Of a stretch of 64,000 nucleotides of DNA, positions 22,725 to 33,744 are shown one piece after another. The position numbers were made by a program, and so were the translations under genes. Every line of letters starts with the position of its first letter. Position 1 is the first letter of the stretch. Where the stretch lies: NCBI GenBank assembly GCA_907163375.1, contig CAJQUW010007737.1:124001-188000 (forward strand), given 5' to 3'. This stretch comes from Prostheceraeus crozeri (lineage: Eukaryota; Platyhelminthes; Polycladida; Euryleptidae). The notes under the pieces are model-generated. The model saw nothing but the letters and a program-made list of their open reading frames with translations, made no database searches and had not been told where the DNA came from.

Positions 22725-24084
22725 CATTTACGACGCGTGCTCAAATGAAATCCGTTCGACTTATCTTAGCGGGTTCATGCATGACCAATTAATCAAAGCA
22801 GACGTGTGGAGTACTAGTCAGTGCTTTATAACAGCGTGACAATGTGTTTGTTCATCAAGTGTATCTGTTGTTCACGGTTAATGACGAGTGAAATGTTGTT
22901 CATGGTAGAAAGCCCGTCCAAAGAAGACCAGAGAGCGGTTATTCAATTCCTGACCGCAGAAGGATGCATGCCAGCAGAGATCCATCACAGAATGGCATCA
23001 GTATACAGAGATCGAGCTGTTTCAAAGACCACAGAGACAGAGTGGTCAAGGAAGTTTCGAGAGTGGCGAACTGAAACATCTGATTTGCCACGTCCTGGAC
23101 AGGCTCACAAAGTGGTGACTGAAAGTCTGACTGAGACCATCGATACCGCAGTCAGAGCCGATCGTCGACGAAGCATTCGAGATCTGGCAGATGACTTCAA
23201 TGTCTCAATTGGCTCAATGCATACCATCGTGAAGGAAAAGTTGCAGTATCACAAAGTTTGTTCTCAATGGGTGCCTCGAATGCTTACTGAAGACCACAAG
23301 GAAAGACGGAGAACACTCAGTTTGGAACACCTGACTCGCTTCAATACCGAGAATGAGCAGTTCTTGCGTCGCATTGAGGCTGGAGACGAGACGTGGTGCC
23401 ATCATTTCGAGCCGTAAGGGAAGCAGAGCAGCATGCAGTGGAAGCATCCAAGTTCACCCAAGCCGAAGAAGTTCCGAGTGCAACAATCTGCAGGGAAGGT
23501 GATGCTCACAGTGTTCTTCGATATTCAGGGCCCGCTGCTCCTCGAGTTTCTTGAACCCAACGAAACAATCAATTCGCAGCGGTATATCCAGACTTTAGAC
23601 AAGCTTCACCAAGCGATAAAGAGCAAGCGACCCGGTATGTTGTCTTCAGGTGTCATTCTTCTTCACGACAACGCAAGACTACACGTTTCGAAGGCGACAT
23701 CTGACGCATTGACAAGGAAGCGTTGGGAAGTTTTGGAACACCCTGCATACAGTCCTGACCTGTCACCTTGTAATTTTCACATTTTTAGTCCCCTGAAGAA
23801 GTTTCTCAAGGGACAACGATTCCAATCAGACGAAGAAGTGAAGACAGCTGTTAGGGATTGGTTCAAAGGACAGTCGAAGTCCTTCTTTGCCGACGGAATT
23901 CAACGCCTACCCAATCAATGGGACAAGTGCCGGGAAGTCGACGGAGACTTTTTTGATTGTTGCTTCTGTTTTTATGTTAATAATACACAGTTGTTACTAA
24001 TTGATTGTGCTTTTACTTTGTCTGCTTACTATTCTACAAATACAGTATAGCGAACGGGTTTCATTTGAACACGCCTCATACATG
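22725..24084 (+). mobile_element. mariner element, near intact
   Basis: A 1360-bp element with TA on both sides (22723-22724 and 24085-24086). Terminal inverted repeats of about 35 bp with a few mismatches share CGTGYTCAAATGAAAYCCGT. It carries one mariner transposase gene with a single nonsense codon. It sits in the last intron of the zinc-finger gene, same strand. Confidence 0.85.
22881..24050 (+). pseudogene. mariner transposase, one internal stop
   Basis: The likely start is the ATG at 22881 (MTSEMLFMVESPSKED), with another in frame at 22893. Residues about 1-110 form the two helix-turn-helix units, including RSIRDLADDFNVSIGSMHTI. The catalytic DD34D residues are in GDETWCHHFEP, LLHDNARLHVS and HPAYSPDLSPCNFHIF. 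The frame is open throughout except for TAA at 23415-23417, where relatives have Glu after GAG CCG. Upstream and downstream parts are in the same frame, so this single change is the only visible break, pointing to recent activity. The tail after WDKCREVDGDFF is longer than usual and may be partly read into non-coding DNA. Confidence 0.85.
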
Positions 24085-24198
24085 TATATACTGAATCATG
24101 AAATGTATCTGCAATAAATGATATTAATCAATTCTTTATTGAAATATGAAATGATGACTTTTCATTAAACCTTTGTATTTCTTTGATTTATTTTTCAG

Positions 24199-24596
24199 GA
24201 ATTAATCAACCATTTAATGATGAAAAGGAATCAGACGCAGTTTTTGATACCGAAGATTCGAGTCAGCATGTTGAGGAGACATTAAGAGAGACTCATGTGC
24301 TCAAGCGTCAAATTATCAGTTGCAGTGATCGTCGATTCACTTGTGAGTATTGTGCAAAATCCTTCACAAGGAATGCTCATCTTCGGATACACGAGAGAAT
24401 ACATACAGGTGAGCGGCCTCATGAATGCAACATTTGTGGAAAGAAATTCGCACAGAAGAATAATTTGTTGAAACATCGACGGATTCATCACAATCTTCAT
24501 CCATACTCGTGTAATGTGTGCGGACAAGGCTTTGATAACAGAAGTGAACTCCACACCCACCAACGATCTCATTTTCATGGTTCAGATAATTTTTGA
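24199..24596 (+). CDS. C2H2 zinc-finger protein, terminal exon
   Basis: The acceptor TATTTTTCAG ends at 24198. The exon completes a Gly codon from the exon ending at 19693 and runs to a TGA at 24596. After a 30-residue acidic linker it encodes three C2H2 fingers: CEYCAKSFTRNAHLRIHERIH, CNICGKKFAQKNNLLKHRRIH and CNVCGQGFDNRSELHTHQ then RSH. The first linker is the classic TGERP; the second is the unusual HNLHP. The protein is therefore a probable nuclear DNA-binding factor. No orthologue can be named. A functional host gene is likely because splice phases, fingers and frame are all intact despite heavy transposon load in its introns. Confidence 0.75.
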
Positions 24597-24928
24597 ACCA
24601 TTCGTGAGTGTTGAGAAGTGTAACCCGTGTACATATCATTTATAAGTAGTAATTTTTGCGGTCGAAAAATATGATGACAGTTGGATATTCGTAGATATCG
24701 CACAATATAAGGACCGTCTAAATTTGACAGATTACTGTAGCATGTTTTGGCTGTTGATAATTTTATCAATAGCCAAATCACCTGTGAAACATGTAGTGAG
24801 TATCGCCTGCAAGAAGCGGCTCGCTATCGAATGCGGTATTGCAGAATGCAATCCGCCCTCCAAGTAGTGCCCAAAGCAATGTGTTCCGGCTAATTCACAC
24901 TCTCAACAAACTTTCCATGTCAAATGTT

Positions 24929-24980
24929 GGTAGGTTTGCATCTCCTCTAGCTCCAAGGTCGCTGGTTCGAACCTACCCAT
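24929..24980 (+). mobile_element. tRNA-like SINE fragment (weak)
   Basis: GCTGGTTCGAACCTACC at 24961 fits a tRNA T arm and B box almost perfectly. The preceding CTCTAGCTCCAAGGTC resembles an anticodon arm and variable loop. The A box is degenerate and too close, so this is a broken SINE or tRNA pseudogene. It lies about 330 bp after the stop of the zinc-finger gene. Confidence 0.35.
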
Positions 24981-25049
24981 GGCTAGTGAGGCTCAACAGA
25001 CCAAAACATGTCTCGAGGTGGCCACATTTGTTGAGATTTGATTAAGTAT

Positions 25050-27030
25050 CCACAGTGATCTTAGGAAGAAATGCAATAGTTTTATACGAAACAAGTGCAT
25101 GATTGCTTCTTTATAGCATTCTACGAGGTGGATGTCTTAAATTCCCATCCAGGTAGATAGGGTCACTTATATCTAACGAGTTCGAATGCTATGATGAAGC
25201 AATCTTATGAACAAGTTGCGGAGAGGATTTTATTTGCCGACATGCTTTGATTATCAAGGAATTGATCGTGATTTATATGTCTGCGTATCATGTATTGACA
25301 ATAATGTAAACATCTATTCACAAATCTAATCTACTGTATACTAAAGCAGGCCAATATCACTCGAAATTGGCATAGATTATGCCCCTTCCAATGCGTCAGA
25401 GTAGGCTAGATATTGTCTAATACATAATCTGCTTCACGAAATCAAATAAAGTTATACGATATCTAGATACAAACATTATGCACAGGAAGACAGAAATAAT
25501 TTGCCATCTCACATTCGCATTCCGCAGTGATAGAAGTGAATCGTTTGCGCTTTTATTTTGCTGCCTATCAAGAGAAAGAAAATGAATATATTGGATATAT
25601 TCTGGTGGATTGTTCATGTACAGTGAAACCTCATATAAGTGACCTATAGGAGAGTGACCTATGTGTGACCCCTATGTGGAAGACGTCAATGTTCCGTATA
25701 TGGAGGTGGTTCACATAAAGAAATAGTCAATAGTATTCAATTTTTCAATGCAACATTTCTTGCAGATATGCGGTGTTCTGGATATGCGCATATTTGTTGC
25801 AGATGTGCAACATGGAAAATAATTTTCATTAAATAAAATATATCCTAATGTAATTTGAAACTGACAGATCAGTTATAGTTAAGAACATCTTTCAAGATTA
25901 ATTTTCAGCATAAATCAACTGTAATAAAACTATCGTGTTGTAATAAGATAATATTTCTTTACTAATGAAAAAATCACAAGGGAAAATATGAGATAAGTGC
26001 AGGTCACGGCCGCGAAGGCACTTGTAGACGAGCGTTACTGTTAGTTATCATCACTCTGTAATGTCACAAATGGTGTCGATGTTCACATTATTCAGTCTCT
26101 CTTTAAAACAGACAATGGACTGACAAAATGTGACAATGGTCATATTGTAACGCTGGAAGTTGCACTAACAATCGTTAAAAGCATGCTTCGGTTAATAATT
26201 TTTAGTCAGTTTTGTTGATGCTTGACTTAATATTTATAAAGTGTGGCCATTGAGCAATTCTAATCTTAGAAAATGAAAAGCACCTCAGTTTCTTGATATT
26301 TTCCAGTGCTAGCAGTTAAATATGAAACATGCACGCTTAGCGTTACTCTATATGCATCTCCAAGGAGGTTCCTTTAGTTTGCCGAAGTTGCTACTCGCGT
26401 CCTTACAACAAAAAATTAACCTTCTTTATTCAGTGTATAAATTATAGATAATTCTGAGTTCCTTACCAGCTTTGGCTAATGTGATTCATATTTCGTTGAG
26501 AAATGCTAGAGTTTATCGACAGACGAGGTCGAAAATTTGTATAAGTCACTTTCCCTGTCAAAAAATTTGAGTATGTGAAACTACTGTCCACGGAAGTAAC
26601 AGTAACACTGATATTGACACTAGTTAGACAGCACGTTTTGGACAGACCTAACTATACAAGAGTCATCTTCAAAGTGGATCTAATATCTATTCCCCTTCGC
26701 CTTCTCAGAAAATTCTACAGCGAACCTAATTTGACTGGTCGCATGTAAGAGAATCGTATTTTCCCCGTGAAATGCAGCAACAGCCCTTTTAAAAAGAAAA
26801 TGTAATGTTACAGCAGGAGTATACAGTGTAGTCTATTCAAGGGATGGAAAGCCATGTCTCTATTTTAACGCTCGTGATATTGGTATGTCTTCTTCTTCGA
26901 AGTAGAAGCCATCTTAACCCATTGTGGTTTTCCCATCAAATGTATAACCCAGGGACATTTTCATGAAATTTTGTGTGAATTTATTGGGTTCTGATCTTTG
27001 TCAGAAAATGAAAGAAAAAGATGGATAATG
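25050..27030. other. No supported gene; possible pogo-type end
   Basis: CAGTGAAACCTCATATAAGT at 25621 resembles the end of pogo/Tigger-type elements, but no matching opposite end was found. The rest is AT-rich sequence with nothing recognisable. Confidence 0.3.
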
Positions 27031-27036
27031 GAAAAT

Positions 27037-27953
27037 AGTTTTGGAAAAGGTTAAGTCATACATAGTCATATAAAGCGTACAAAAAGTTAATATAATTCGA
27101 CCATTTTCACCATAGACATTGTCAAGATAGAGATAAGCAAAGCTCATGGTAGGCTGTATAGCATCTTTGTCACGAAATTGCGATAGCGTTCAAATAGGTC
27201 TATAGCCTTTTCGCCTCAGTCGATAGTAAGAGAAAAGCGATAGGGGTTGTGGACGCGACTTTATTGCCGCAGGATTACAGGCACAAGATAATATCTACAG
27301 TCTCAGCGCGAACATACGAGAGGGGGGTGTGTCTCACTTCAGACACTAGTTTTTATCACTGCCAGGTATCGCAGATTGCTATTCGTCCACCAAGATTACA
27401 AATCAACATGCAGACTCAAGCAGACGTCAACACCTCAGGCATAGCAACAAATTCAGCGGACGGCGCACCGAAATATTTACAAACCACTCCAAACAAGTCA
27501 AGACTCAACGGAACAAAGGCCACAGCGACCACAGTGATTGAACACTCAAAACTCAACACAATACCAATAAAAGCAAGAACACTTTTCAGTGTGAACTCCG
27601 TGTTTTTATTTTGGTCAAGCAGTCAAATAATGAAATCAAATCAAAATTATAGAAATTTTCGGCCTCTTGGCCCTTGTCAACTGTTGATGTTTGCTTATAG
27701 CCTTATTATTGTCAACACAATAGCCTGGCTGCCCACTCATCCCCGCAGCGCACAATAGATTAATAATTGGCTCACCTGATGCCTCAAACTAGGACGTTAT
27801 TATGAAATGAAAGTTAATTAATTCCTACTCTAATTTAATATGAAATTATCAAACCCTAGTTAGTATCAATCCTATACTCTTCATCCCTCACAATCTTGAC
27901 TAACTTTTTGTACGCTTTATATAACAACGAATAACTTGACTTTTTCCAAACCT
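27037..27953 (+). mobile_element. Non-autonomous DNA transposon, ~0.9 kb, ~50-bp inverted ends
   Basis: The left end (27037-27089) and right end (27901-27953) are inverted repeats of about 50 bp, sharing TATAAAGCGTACAAAAAGTTA-type sequence next to the inside and TTTGGAAAA at the tips. The interior (about 27240-27760) is A/C-rich and GC-richer than the flanks, and is open for 169 codons without any recognisable domain. Superfamily not determined. Confidence 0.7.
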
Positions 27954-28109
27954 ATTGTCAACTATGCACGACTGTCAAAGCATATTTTCTCAACTTAAAA
28001 AGATAGGGGCATTTGGGTGGGGGTATTCCGAAATCAGGAATGTAAGTTATGTTCATACTTGAAGAAAAGCTATGTTGTTTCGTATTGTAAATTAAAAAAA
28101 CGCGTTACA

Positions 28110-29035
28110 TATCTTAACGGAGAACAAGATGTAGTGTGGGTTTGAGTATTTTGATTTGAATCCAATTGGCGAAAGTGCAGATTGATGTATGCTTGACATA
28201 ATCTCCAGTAAGAGCTTGATGATTGAAATATTTGGAGGGAAGTGGAACATATAATCTAGCGTAAGAAGGTAATCTAGAATAAATTGAAATCATTGAGTAC
28301 GAAGCGAAAGATTCTTTGATGAATGAAGTGAATGAAAGTGATGGTTGACGGACGTTCTGTGGCATCTTGAACGAGGAACATTATGAAGTGAAGACTCGAA
28401 CATTATTCACAAATGTCGAGCTGTTTAACATTGACAGATGGTGCAGATGAACTTTATCATGAACTTTTTTCCTGAGGTAACAGTTTGCGTCGCGTTTGGC
28501 ACATAACTGAATTCATGATAGTGACTGTCACACTCACAGTCTATATATCCGTTTCTTTTCGCAAGACTGACAATGATGAAATCAAGAAGAACTTGTTTTA
28601 CCATCAATTCTTGATTATATGTCCACTGCTCGATGCAATCAAGGTACTCGGGGTACAATTGAGCGTCGTCCATGTAATCCATTCGAAAATAGGATCTGGA
28701 CTCTTCTTCGGACATTTGAGCAATACGTTCTTCGTATGCTGCCAGTTCATCATTGACATCCATGAATTCTGCCATTATAAAGAATGAACACGTCAAAACC
28801 TTAAAGAAAATACTTTCATTACAGAATTTTTACAGAATTTCGAGTATGGCCCGGTTAAAGGAAATCTTAGAACATTTGTAAACATGCTCATATGGCATTA
28901 TGACATTTCTGAGGAGAACAAGATGTATTGTGACCTCGAGTATTTTGGTTTGAATCCAATAGGCAAAAGTGAAGATTGATGGACGCTTTATGACATCTTA
29001 ACGGAGAACAAGATGTAGTGTAGATCTTCGAGTAT
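28110..29035. repeat. Block B and 90-bp unit, diverged copy
   Basis: One partial 90-bp satellite unit (28110-28175) leads into block B (about 28180-28445), which then breaks for about 400 bp, resumes at 28845-28915, and is followed by 1.3 satellite units (28916-29035). The other block B copies, near 38.1 and 42.2 kb, lack the 400-bp insert. This is the most diverged copy. Confidence 0.75.
28425..28775 (-). CDS. Unrecognised 116-residue frame inside a long block B copy
   Basis: The ATG ending at 28775 opens MAEFMDVNDELAAYEERIAQ, an acidic and probably helical N-terminal half rich in Glu, Asp, Met and Tyr. A Cys/His cluster (YIDCECDSHYHEF) follows, and the frame ends FICTICQC. The sequence looks protein-like in composition and is absent from the other two block B copies. 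A possible acceptor (TTTTCTTTAAG on the - strand) precedes the ATG. It may be a captured exon, the ancestral gene of the repeat, or chance. No family is recognised. Confidence 0.3.
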   Translation of the reverse strand: MAEFMDVNDELAAYEERIAQMSEEESRSYFRMDYMDDAQLYPEYLDCIEQWTYNQELMVKQVLLDFIIVSLAKRNGYIDCECDSHYHEFSYVPNATQTVTSGKKFMIKFICTICQC

Positions 29036-29659
29036 AGACCGAACTACACAACTTGAGAATCGGCACATCAGTCTGTGTAGGAATTTATGGAAATTCTATA
29101 ACGCAGTATCTGGTAAAAATCTCCATCATTAAGGCTTTTTGTTTTTCCTCCTCTGTTTGTGTTTGGCAAAAATTTGAAAACACCTTTCATCTTGCTTCCT
29201 TTGCAAGACTCGATGTTTCTGGACATTGACCGTGGCCTCAATGTAGAGTAATGCAATAGATAGTCATTTTTTCATTGTATGCATGTATCGCTTTCCCCTG
29301 GTTTAATCATAAACCCAAAAATATCTTTCTTGGTGATTCAGTATATTTTAATGCAGATTTGTTTGAATGCTCTAAATATGCTGCAGCATTGAGAAATTTT
29401 TCAATCCACTCATAGAAATCTCGCTTCGGTGGATTCTTGCATGCAATCAATTCAATATTAACTTAATATTAATTCACATGCTGTCGACTCCATAAATCTG
29501 CTTCATAAAGATAATGAACATATGTACGAACTATGTCAACAATTGTTTCAGTATTTTCACTAGAGATGTCGGCCAGCTCCTACATTGGGATACCGTCGAT
29601 ATCCACGAATATCATCATGCGTTTGCAGTAGCTCCTGTAAGATATAAAGAATGTCTCTT

Positions 29660-29960
29660 CTGATACTATTTCGAATTCTGAACCTCTGCAGTGACTGAGT
29701 AGTGTGCACCCAAACCTGAGGTATTCTCCAGAAGCACACATGCAGGTAAATCACTTACACGGAGAAGTATCTCAGATGCATAACTGTGTGCCAAGTCATG
29801 CATGCGCTTGTAGACAATGATCAGAGTGTGGTGGTCAATTCTAGCTTTCATAGGCTGCCATTCCAAATCTCTCAAAGTAGGCGTAACATGGCCTGAGCGG
29901 GGAAGACATGCCACAAGTCGAGCGGCAGAGTTGACGATGTATTCTTCCGATATGATCCAC
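29660..29960 (-). pseudogene. LINE reverse transcriptase C-terminal fragment
   Basis: The - strand reads NSAARLVACLPRSGHVTPTL then RDLEWQPMKARIDHHTLIIV and YKRMHDLAHSYASEIL. The pattern N-A-A-R-L, H-x-T-P-x-L-R-x-L-x-W-x-P-x-x-x-R-I and Y-K-x-x-H-x-L-A is the well-known end of APE-type LINE ORF2 proteins (CR1, L2, Jockey and relatives). The rest of the element is not visible, so this is a short truncated copy. Confidence 0.75.
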
Positions 29961-30414
29961 TGAACATCACATACACATAAGAAAGTTTTCTAATGAAATA
30001 GAAAATGCATGTTTGTCAGCTTGATACTTACCCATTGCGCATGTTGAAGACGGAGACCGACGACATTGTGGAAGATGATGCACGTAAGTCACCTGAAAAA
30101 ATGAGTAAACAGAAATGATAATTAGAAATTCATTAACATGAGAAGAAATTCCAAACAGAGACTGGGTCATTTGTAATTGTAATTAGAAGCGGAAGCAGTA
30201 GGACCCAGGTGAAGGATATTTGTTAATTTGTAAATGATCATGGCTGTAGGACGCTTACAGAAAACGTTCGACAGCTTCTATCAGTGTCAAGTGAAATAAA
30301 AGGAAATATCACACACATCTGGGTCCTCGCACTTTTGATTACAATTAGGAAAAATATATCATTTTTTCATGATGCGTAATTCATAAATGAAGTTTATAGC
30401 TGGACTACTGAACA

Positions 30415-30993
30415 TGTTCACTTTGCATTCCTCTTCGGACCTTCTTTGCATTTCAACATGTCAATAGCCACAGTAGCTTTTTCTGAAATATTTGACAAGA
30501 AGTTTTGAAGTCTATTCTATTAGTATGAAATCTTTGATTATGGATTCTGACTCTTCGTTGCAAGACTTGGCTATTGTGTGGTCCCAAAATGATGTTGTTT
30601 GACTATTCGCAGCAATGGCTAGCATCAATACAAAGCTTTAAATTTTGAGACAAAAATACATGTATAAATGTGTCCGAATTATCTCCACTTTTCGGTAATT
30701 ATACTTATTTTCTCTTTTTACATTTTCCTTTAAGTCGTTGTTTTCTCAATTTGTCAACAAACAACTTCTTCACAAGATGCAATGTTTAATGATTTTATCT
30801 ATTTCTATTTTATATTTGCATCTTATGAATCAATTATAATTTTGAAATGAATATGCGTATCTTTTGGCTATCTATTTCCTATACTTTAGCTCTGACAGGC
30901 AATTTCAGACAAAGCTCTTCAGTAAAGGTTGTATATTCAAATGACAGATATTCAGAAAAAATCAACCATGTATGACTCGGTGTTTCGTATATA
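30415..30993. repeat. Block A, copy 1
   Basis: About 580 bp nearly the same as 40800-41375, including GTCCCAAAATGATGTTGT (or a variant) and TATGCGTATCTTTTGGCTAT. Interrupted at its right by a mariner-like element at a TA site; the sequence resumes at 32812. Confidence 0.85.
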
Positions 30994-32809
30994 CAGGGTG
31001 TCCGTAAAGTCGTGCAAGTTGTGAAATGTTTGCCATTTAAAGAGAAATCATCATATGAAGAAAAGTAAACTATATTTATGTAGCATTTTAACGGAGGTTT
31101 TGTGTGCAACAGAGGAAAACTCTCTCACTTGTTTTTCAACATAATACCAGCTCATTAAGGTTCGACCTACATTTCACAGCATCATTATAATTTATATTCA
31201 ATAAGATGACCGTCGCAATCGATCACCATTTGTAATCTTGCCACGATGTTGGACACACCAACTTCTAGCTCTTCTGGTGTGATGTCAGTGCAGATGTTGA
31301 CGGAGCTCCTGCAATGTGCTTGGCTTGTTTTCATGGTAAACTTTAGCCTTCAACTATCCCCAGAACCAGAAGTCGAGAGGGTTGAGGTCGGGTGATCTCG
31401 GGGCCAGGGATGTGCGCAGCCTCGACTGATAATTCGGTCATCAGTAAAGGTTCTGCATAGAAATTTGCGAACATTGCTGGCGAAATGCGGTGGTGCCCCA
31501 TCCTGCATAAATATCGTGGTGGATAGCTTGCGTCTAAAGCTTAGCTGCGGTCGCACATGTGTTTGAAGCATCTCCAGGTATCTCTCAGAATCAACTGTCT
31601 CATCAAAGAAAAATTGGTGGAGAGCAAACTTTGAGGAAAGTCCCATCCAAACGCATAGCTTTTTGGAATGTAAAGATTTTGTAAGATAGCTTTCAGGTTT
31701 TGTTGACGACCAGGTACGACAGCTATGGGTATTTACCTGGCCATCCAGGCTGAAGTTGGCTTCGTTAGACCAAAGGATGTCAGGAATTTTGTCTAGCTGG
31801 GATAGAATCCAATTTGCAAACGCCAGACGTTTTGGTTTATCGTTCAATTCTAGTGATTGCATTAGTTGCAGTTTGTAAGGATGCAACTTAAGGTGATAAC
31901 GTATTATCTTGTGGACAGTGGTCTTGCTGACATCGACTTCAGAAGAAATGCGGCGTACAGAAGTTGAGCCCAGAGATGAAGAGTCTGATAAGTGCATCAC
32001 AACCTCCGAAACATCCAGGATGTCAAGTTCATTAAAAGACGGCCGACCACTGCGTGGCAAGTCCGCGACACTATCAGTCTCGTCAAACTTCTTGATAAGT
32101 CTTGTCACAGATGATAAGGGAAAAGGGTCCTTCACAAGGGAGTGTTGAGATTTAAAAAGTCTCAAAACCCCAGATGCACTCCTTCTACACGAATAATAAC
32201 ATTGCACGATCTCAATACGAGTCTGCAGATCCATTTCTTAGCATGACATGGGAATAGCAATGATCAAACAATTAAATCAGCACCACGCTCACCGAGTCGG
32301 CAGATAAGATGAGTCAGCATGAAACGTCATTCCTTTATGATCAGATTGATCGAGTGTTATTGACAGTCACGAAAAAGAAGACTGGTTCTGGGGCTGGTCG
32401 AAGGCTAAAGTTTACCACGAAAACAAGCCAAGCACATTGCAGGAGCTCCGTCAACATCTGCACTGACATCACACCAGAAGAGCTAGAAGTTGGTGTGTCC
32501 AACATCGTGGCAAGATTACAAATGGTGATCGATTGCGACGGTCATCTTATTGAACATAAATTATAATGATGCTGTGAGATGTAGGTCGAACTTTAATGAG
32601 CTGGTATTATGTTGAAAAACAAGTGAGAGAGTTTCCTCTGTTGCACACAAAACCTCCGTTAAAATGTAATATATAATAATGTATATAATGCATATAATGT
32701 ATAATGATATATATATAATGTGTATAAATATAGTTTACTTTTCTTCATATGATGATTTCTCTCTAAATGGCAAACATTTCACAACTTGCACGACTTTACG
32801 GACACCCTG
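30994..32809 (-). mobile_element. Tc1/mariner-type element with ~0.4-kb inverted ends
   Basis: A 1.8-kb element with TA on both sides (30992-30993, 32810-32811) and outer ends CAGGGTGTCCGTAAAGTCG. The inverted repeats reach from 30994 to about 31369 and from about 32381 to 32809, far beyond ordinary tips. Both arms contain the sequence encoding the transposase C-terminus, so the 3' end of the element is present twice, in opposite orientation. An extra AT-rich run (32662-32727) lengthens the right arm. Removing it leaves an unbroken block A like that at 41.4 kb. Confidence 0.85.
31350..32234 (-). pseudogene. Tc1/mariner-type transposase, damaged
   Basis: ATG ending at 32234 (MDLQTRIEIVQCYYSCRRSA), 294 codons. 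Helix-turn-helix motifs cover residues 1-110 (RRISSEVDVSKTTVHKII). The catalytic domain shows ILWSNEANFSLDG, where relatives have Asp in place of Asn, so the first metal ligand is lost, and IFMQDGAPPHFA with the second Asp. Near the end, HPWP is followed by a one-base loss: the typical RSPDLNPLDFWFWG is found in the next frame. At least two disabling changes, so inactive. The family is the one with ACAGGGTGTCC-type ends. Confidence 0.8.
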
Positions 32810-32811
32810 TA

Positions 32812-33744
32812 TATGAAAAATACATGCGGCGTCTAATTTTCGACCCGTTCTAGTGTAGTGTTGCCTCTAGTATTTTGGTTTGAATCCATTAGGCGACAGT
32901 GATGTCTGATGGATGCTTTGCGACATCTTGACGGAGAACAATATGTAATGTGCCCTCGAGTATTTTGCTTTGAATCCTATAGGCGAAAGTTATGCCTGAT
33001 GGACGCTTTACGACATCTTGACGGAGAACAAGATGTAATGTGCCCTCGAGTATTTTGTCTTGAATGCATTGGGCGAAAGTGATGCCTGATGGACGCTTTA
33101 CGACATCTTGATGGAGAACAAGATGTAATGTGCTCTCGAGTATTTTGCTTTGAATCCAATAGGCGAAAGTGATGTTTGATGGACGCTTTACGACACCTTG
33201 ATGGAGAACAAGATGTAATGTGCTCTCGAGTATTTTGCTTTGAATCCAGTAGGATAAAGTGAAGATTGATGGACGCTTTACGACATCTTGACGGAGAACA
33301 ATATGTAATGTGCCCTCGAATATTTGTCTTGAATGCATTGGGCGAAAGTGATGCCTGATGGACGCTTTACGACATCTTGATGGAGAACAAGATGTAATGT
33401 GCTCTCGAGTATTTTGCTTTGAATCCAATAGGGCGAAAGTGATGTCTGATGGACGCTTTATCACATCTTGATGGAGAACAAGATGTAATGTGCTCTCGAG
33501 TATTTTGGTTTGAATCCAATTGGCGAAAGTGATGTTTGATGGACGCTTTACGGCATCTTGATGGAGAACAAGATGTAATGTGCTCTCGAGTATTTTGCTT
33601 TGAATCCAATAGGAGAAAGTGAAGATTGATGGACGCTTTATGACATCTCAGTGGAGAACAAGATGTAATGTTTCCTCGAGTATTTTGCTTTGAATCCAGT
33701 AAGCGACAGTGATGTTTGATGGGCGCTTTGTGACATCTTGATGG
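32812..33744. repeat. 90-bp satellite array 1 with block A tail
   Basis: After about 55 bp of block A, roughly ten units of 90 bp run head to tail to the border of a hAT element. Each unit contains CTCGAGTATTTTG, then TTTGAATCCAATAGGCGAAA, then TGATGGACGCTTTACG, and a dyad of ACATCTTG and CAAGATGT with an 8-base loop (lost in a few units). Units differ from each other by about 5-15%. Because 90 is a multiple of three, open frames on the - strand persist, but in more than one frame, so they are not evidence of coding. Confidence 0.95.

Noticed and set aside
27249-27758. 169-codon + strand frame inside the 0.9-kb element
   Set aside because: Not kept as a gene: no ATG context or domain, and the skewed composition explains the lack of stops.
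32889-33609. Long - strand open frames of 30-residue repeats (also 41338-42171)
   Set aside because: The 90-bp period is divisible by three, so frames stay open by default. More than one frame is open over the same units and unit changes do not favour silent sites.
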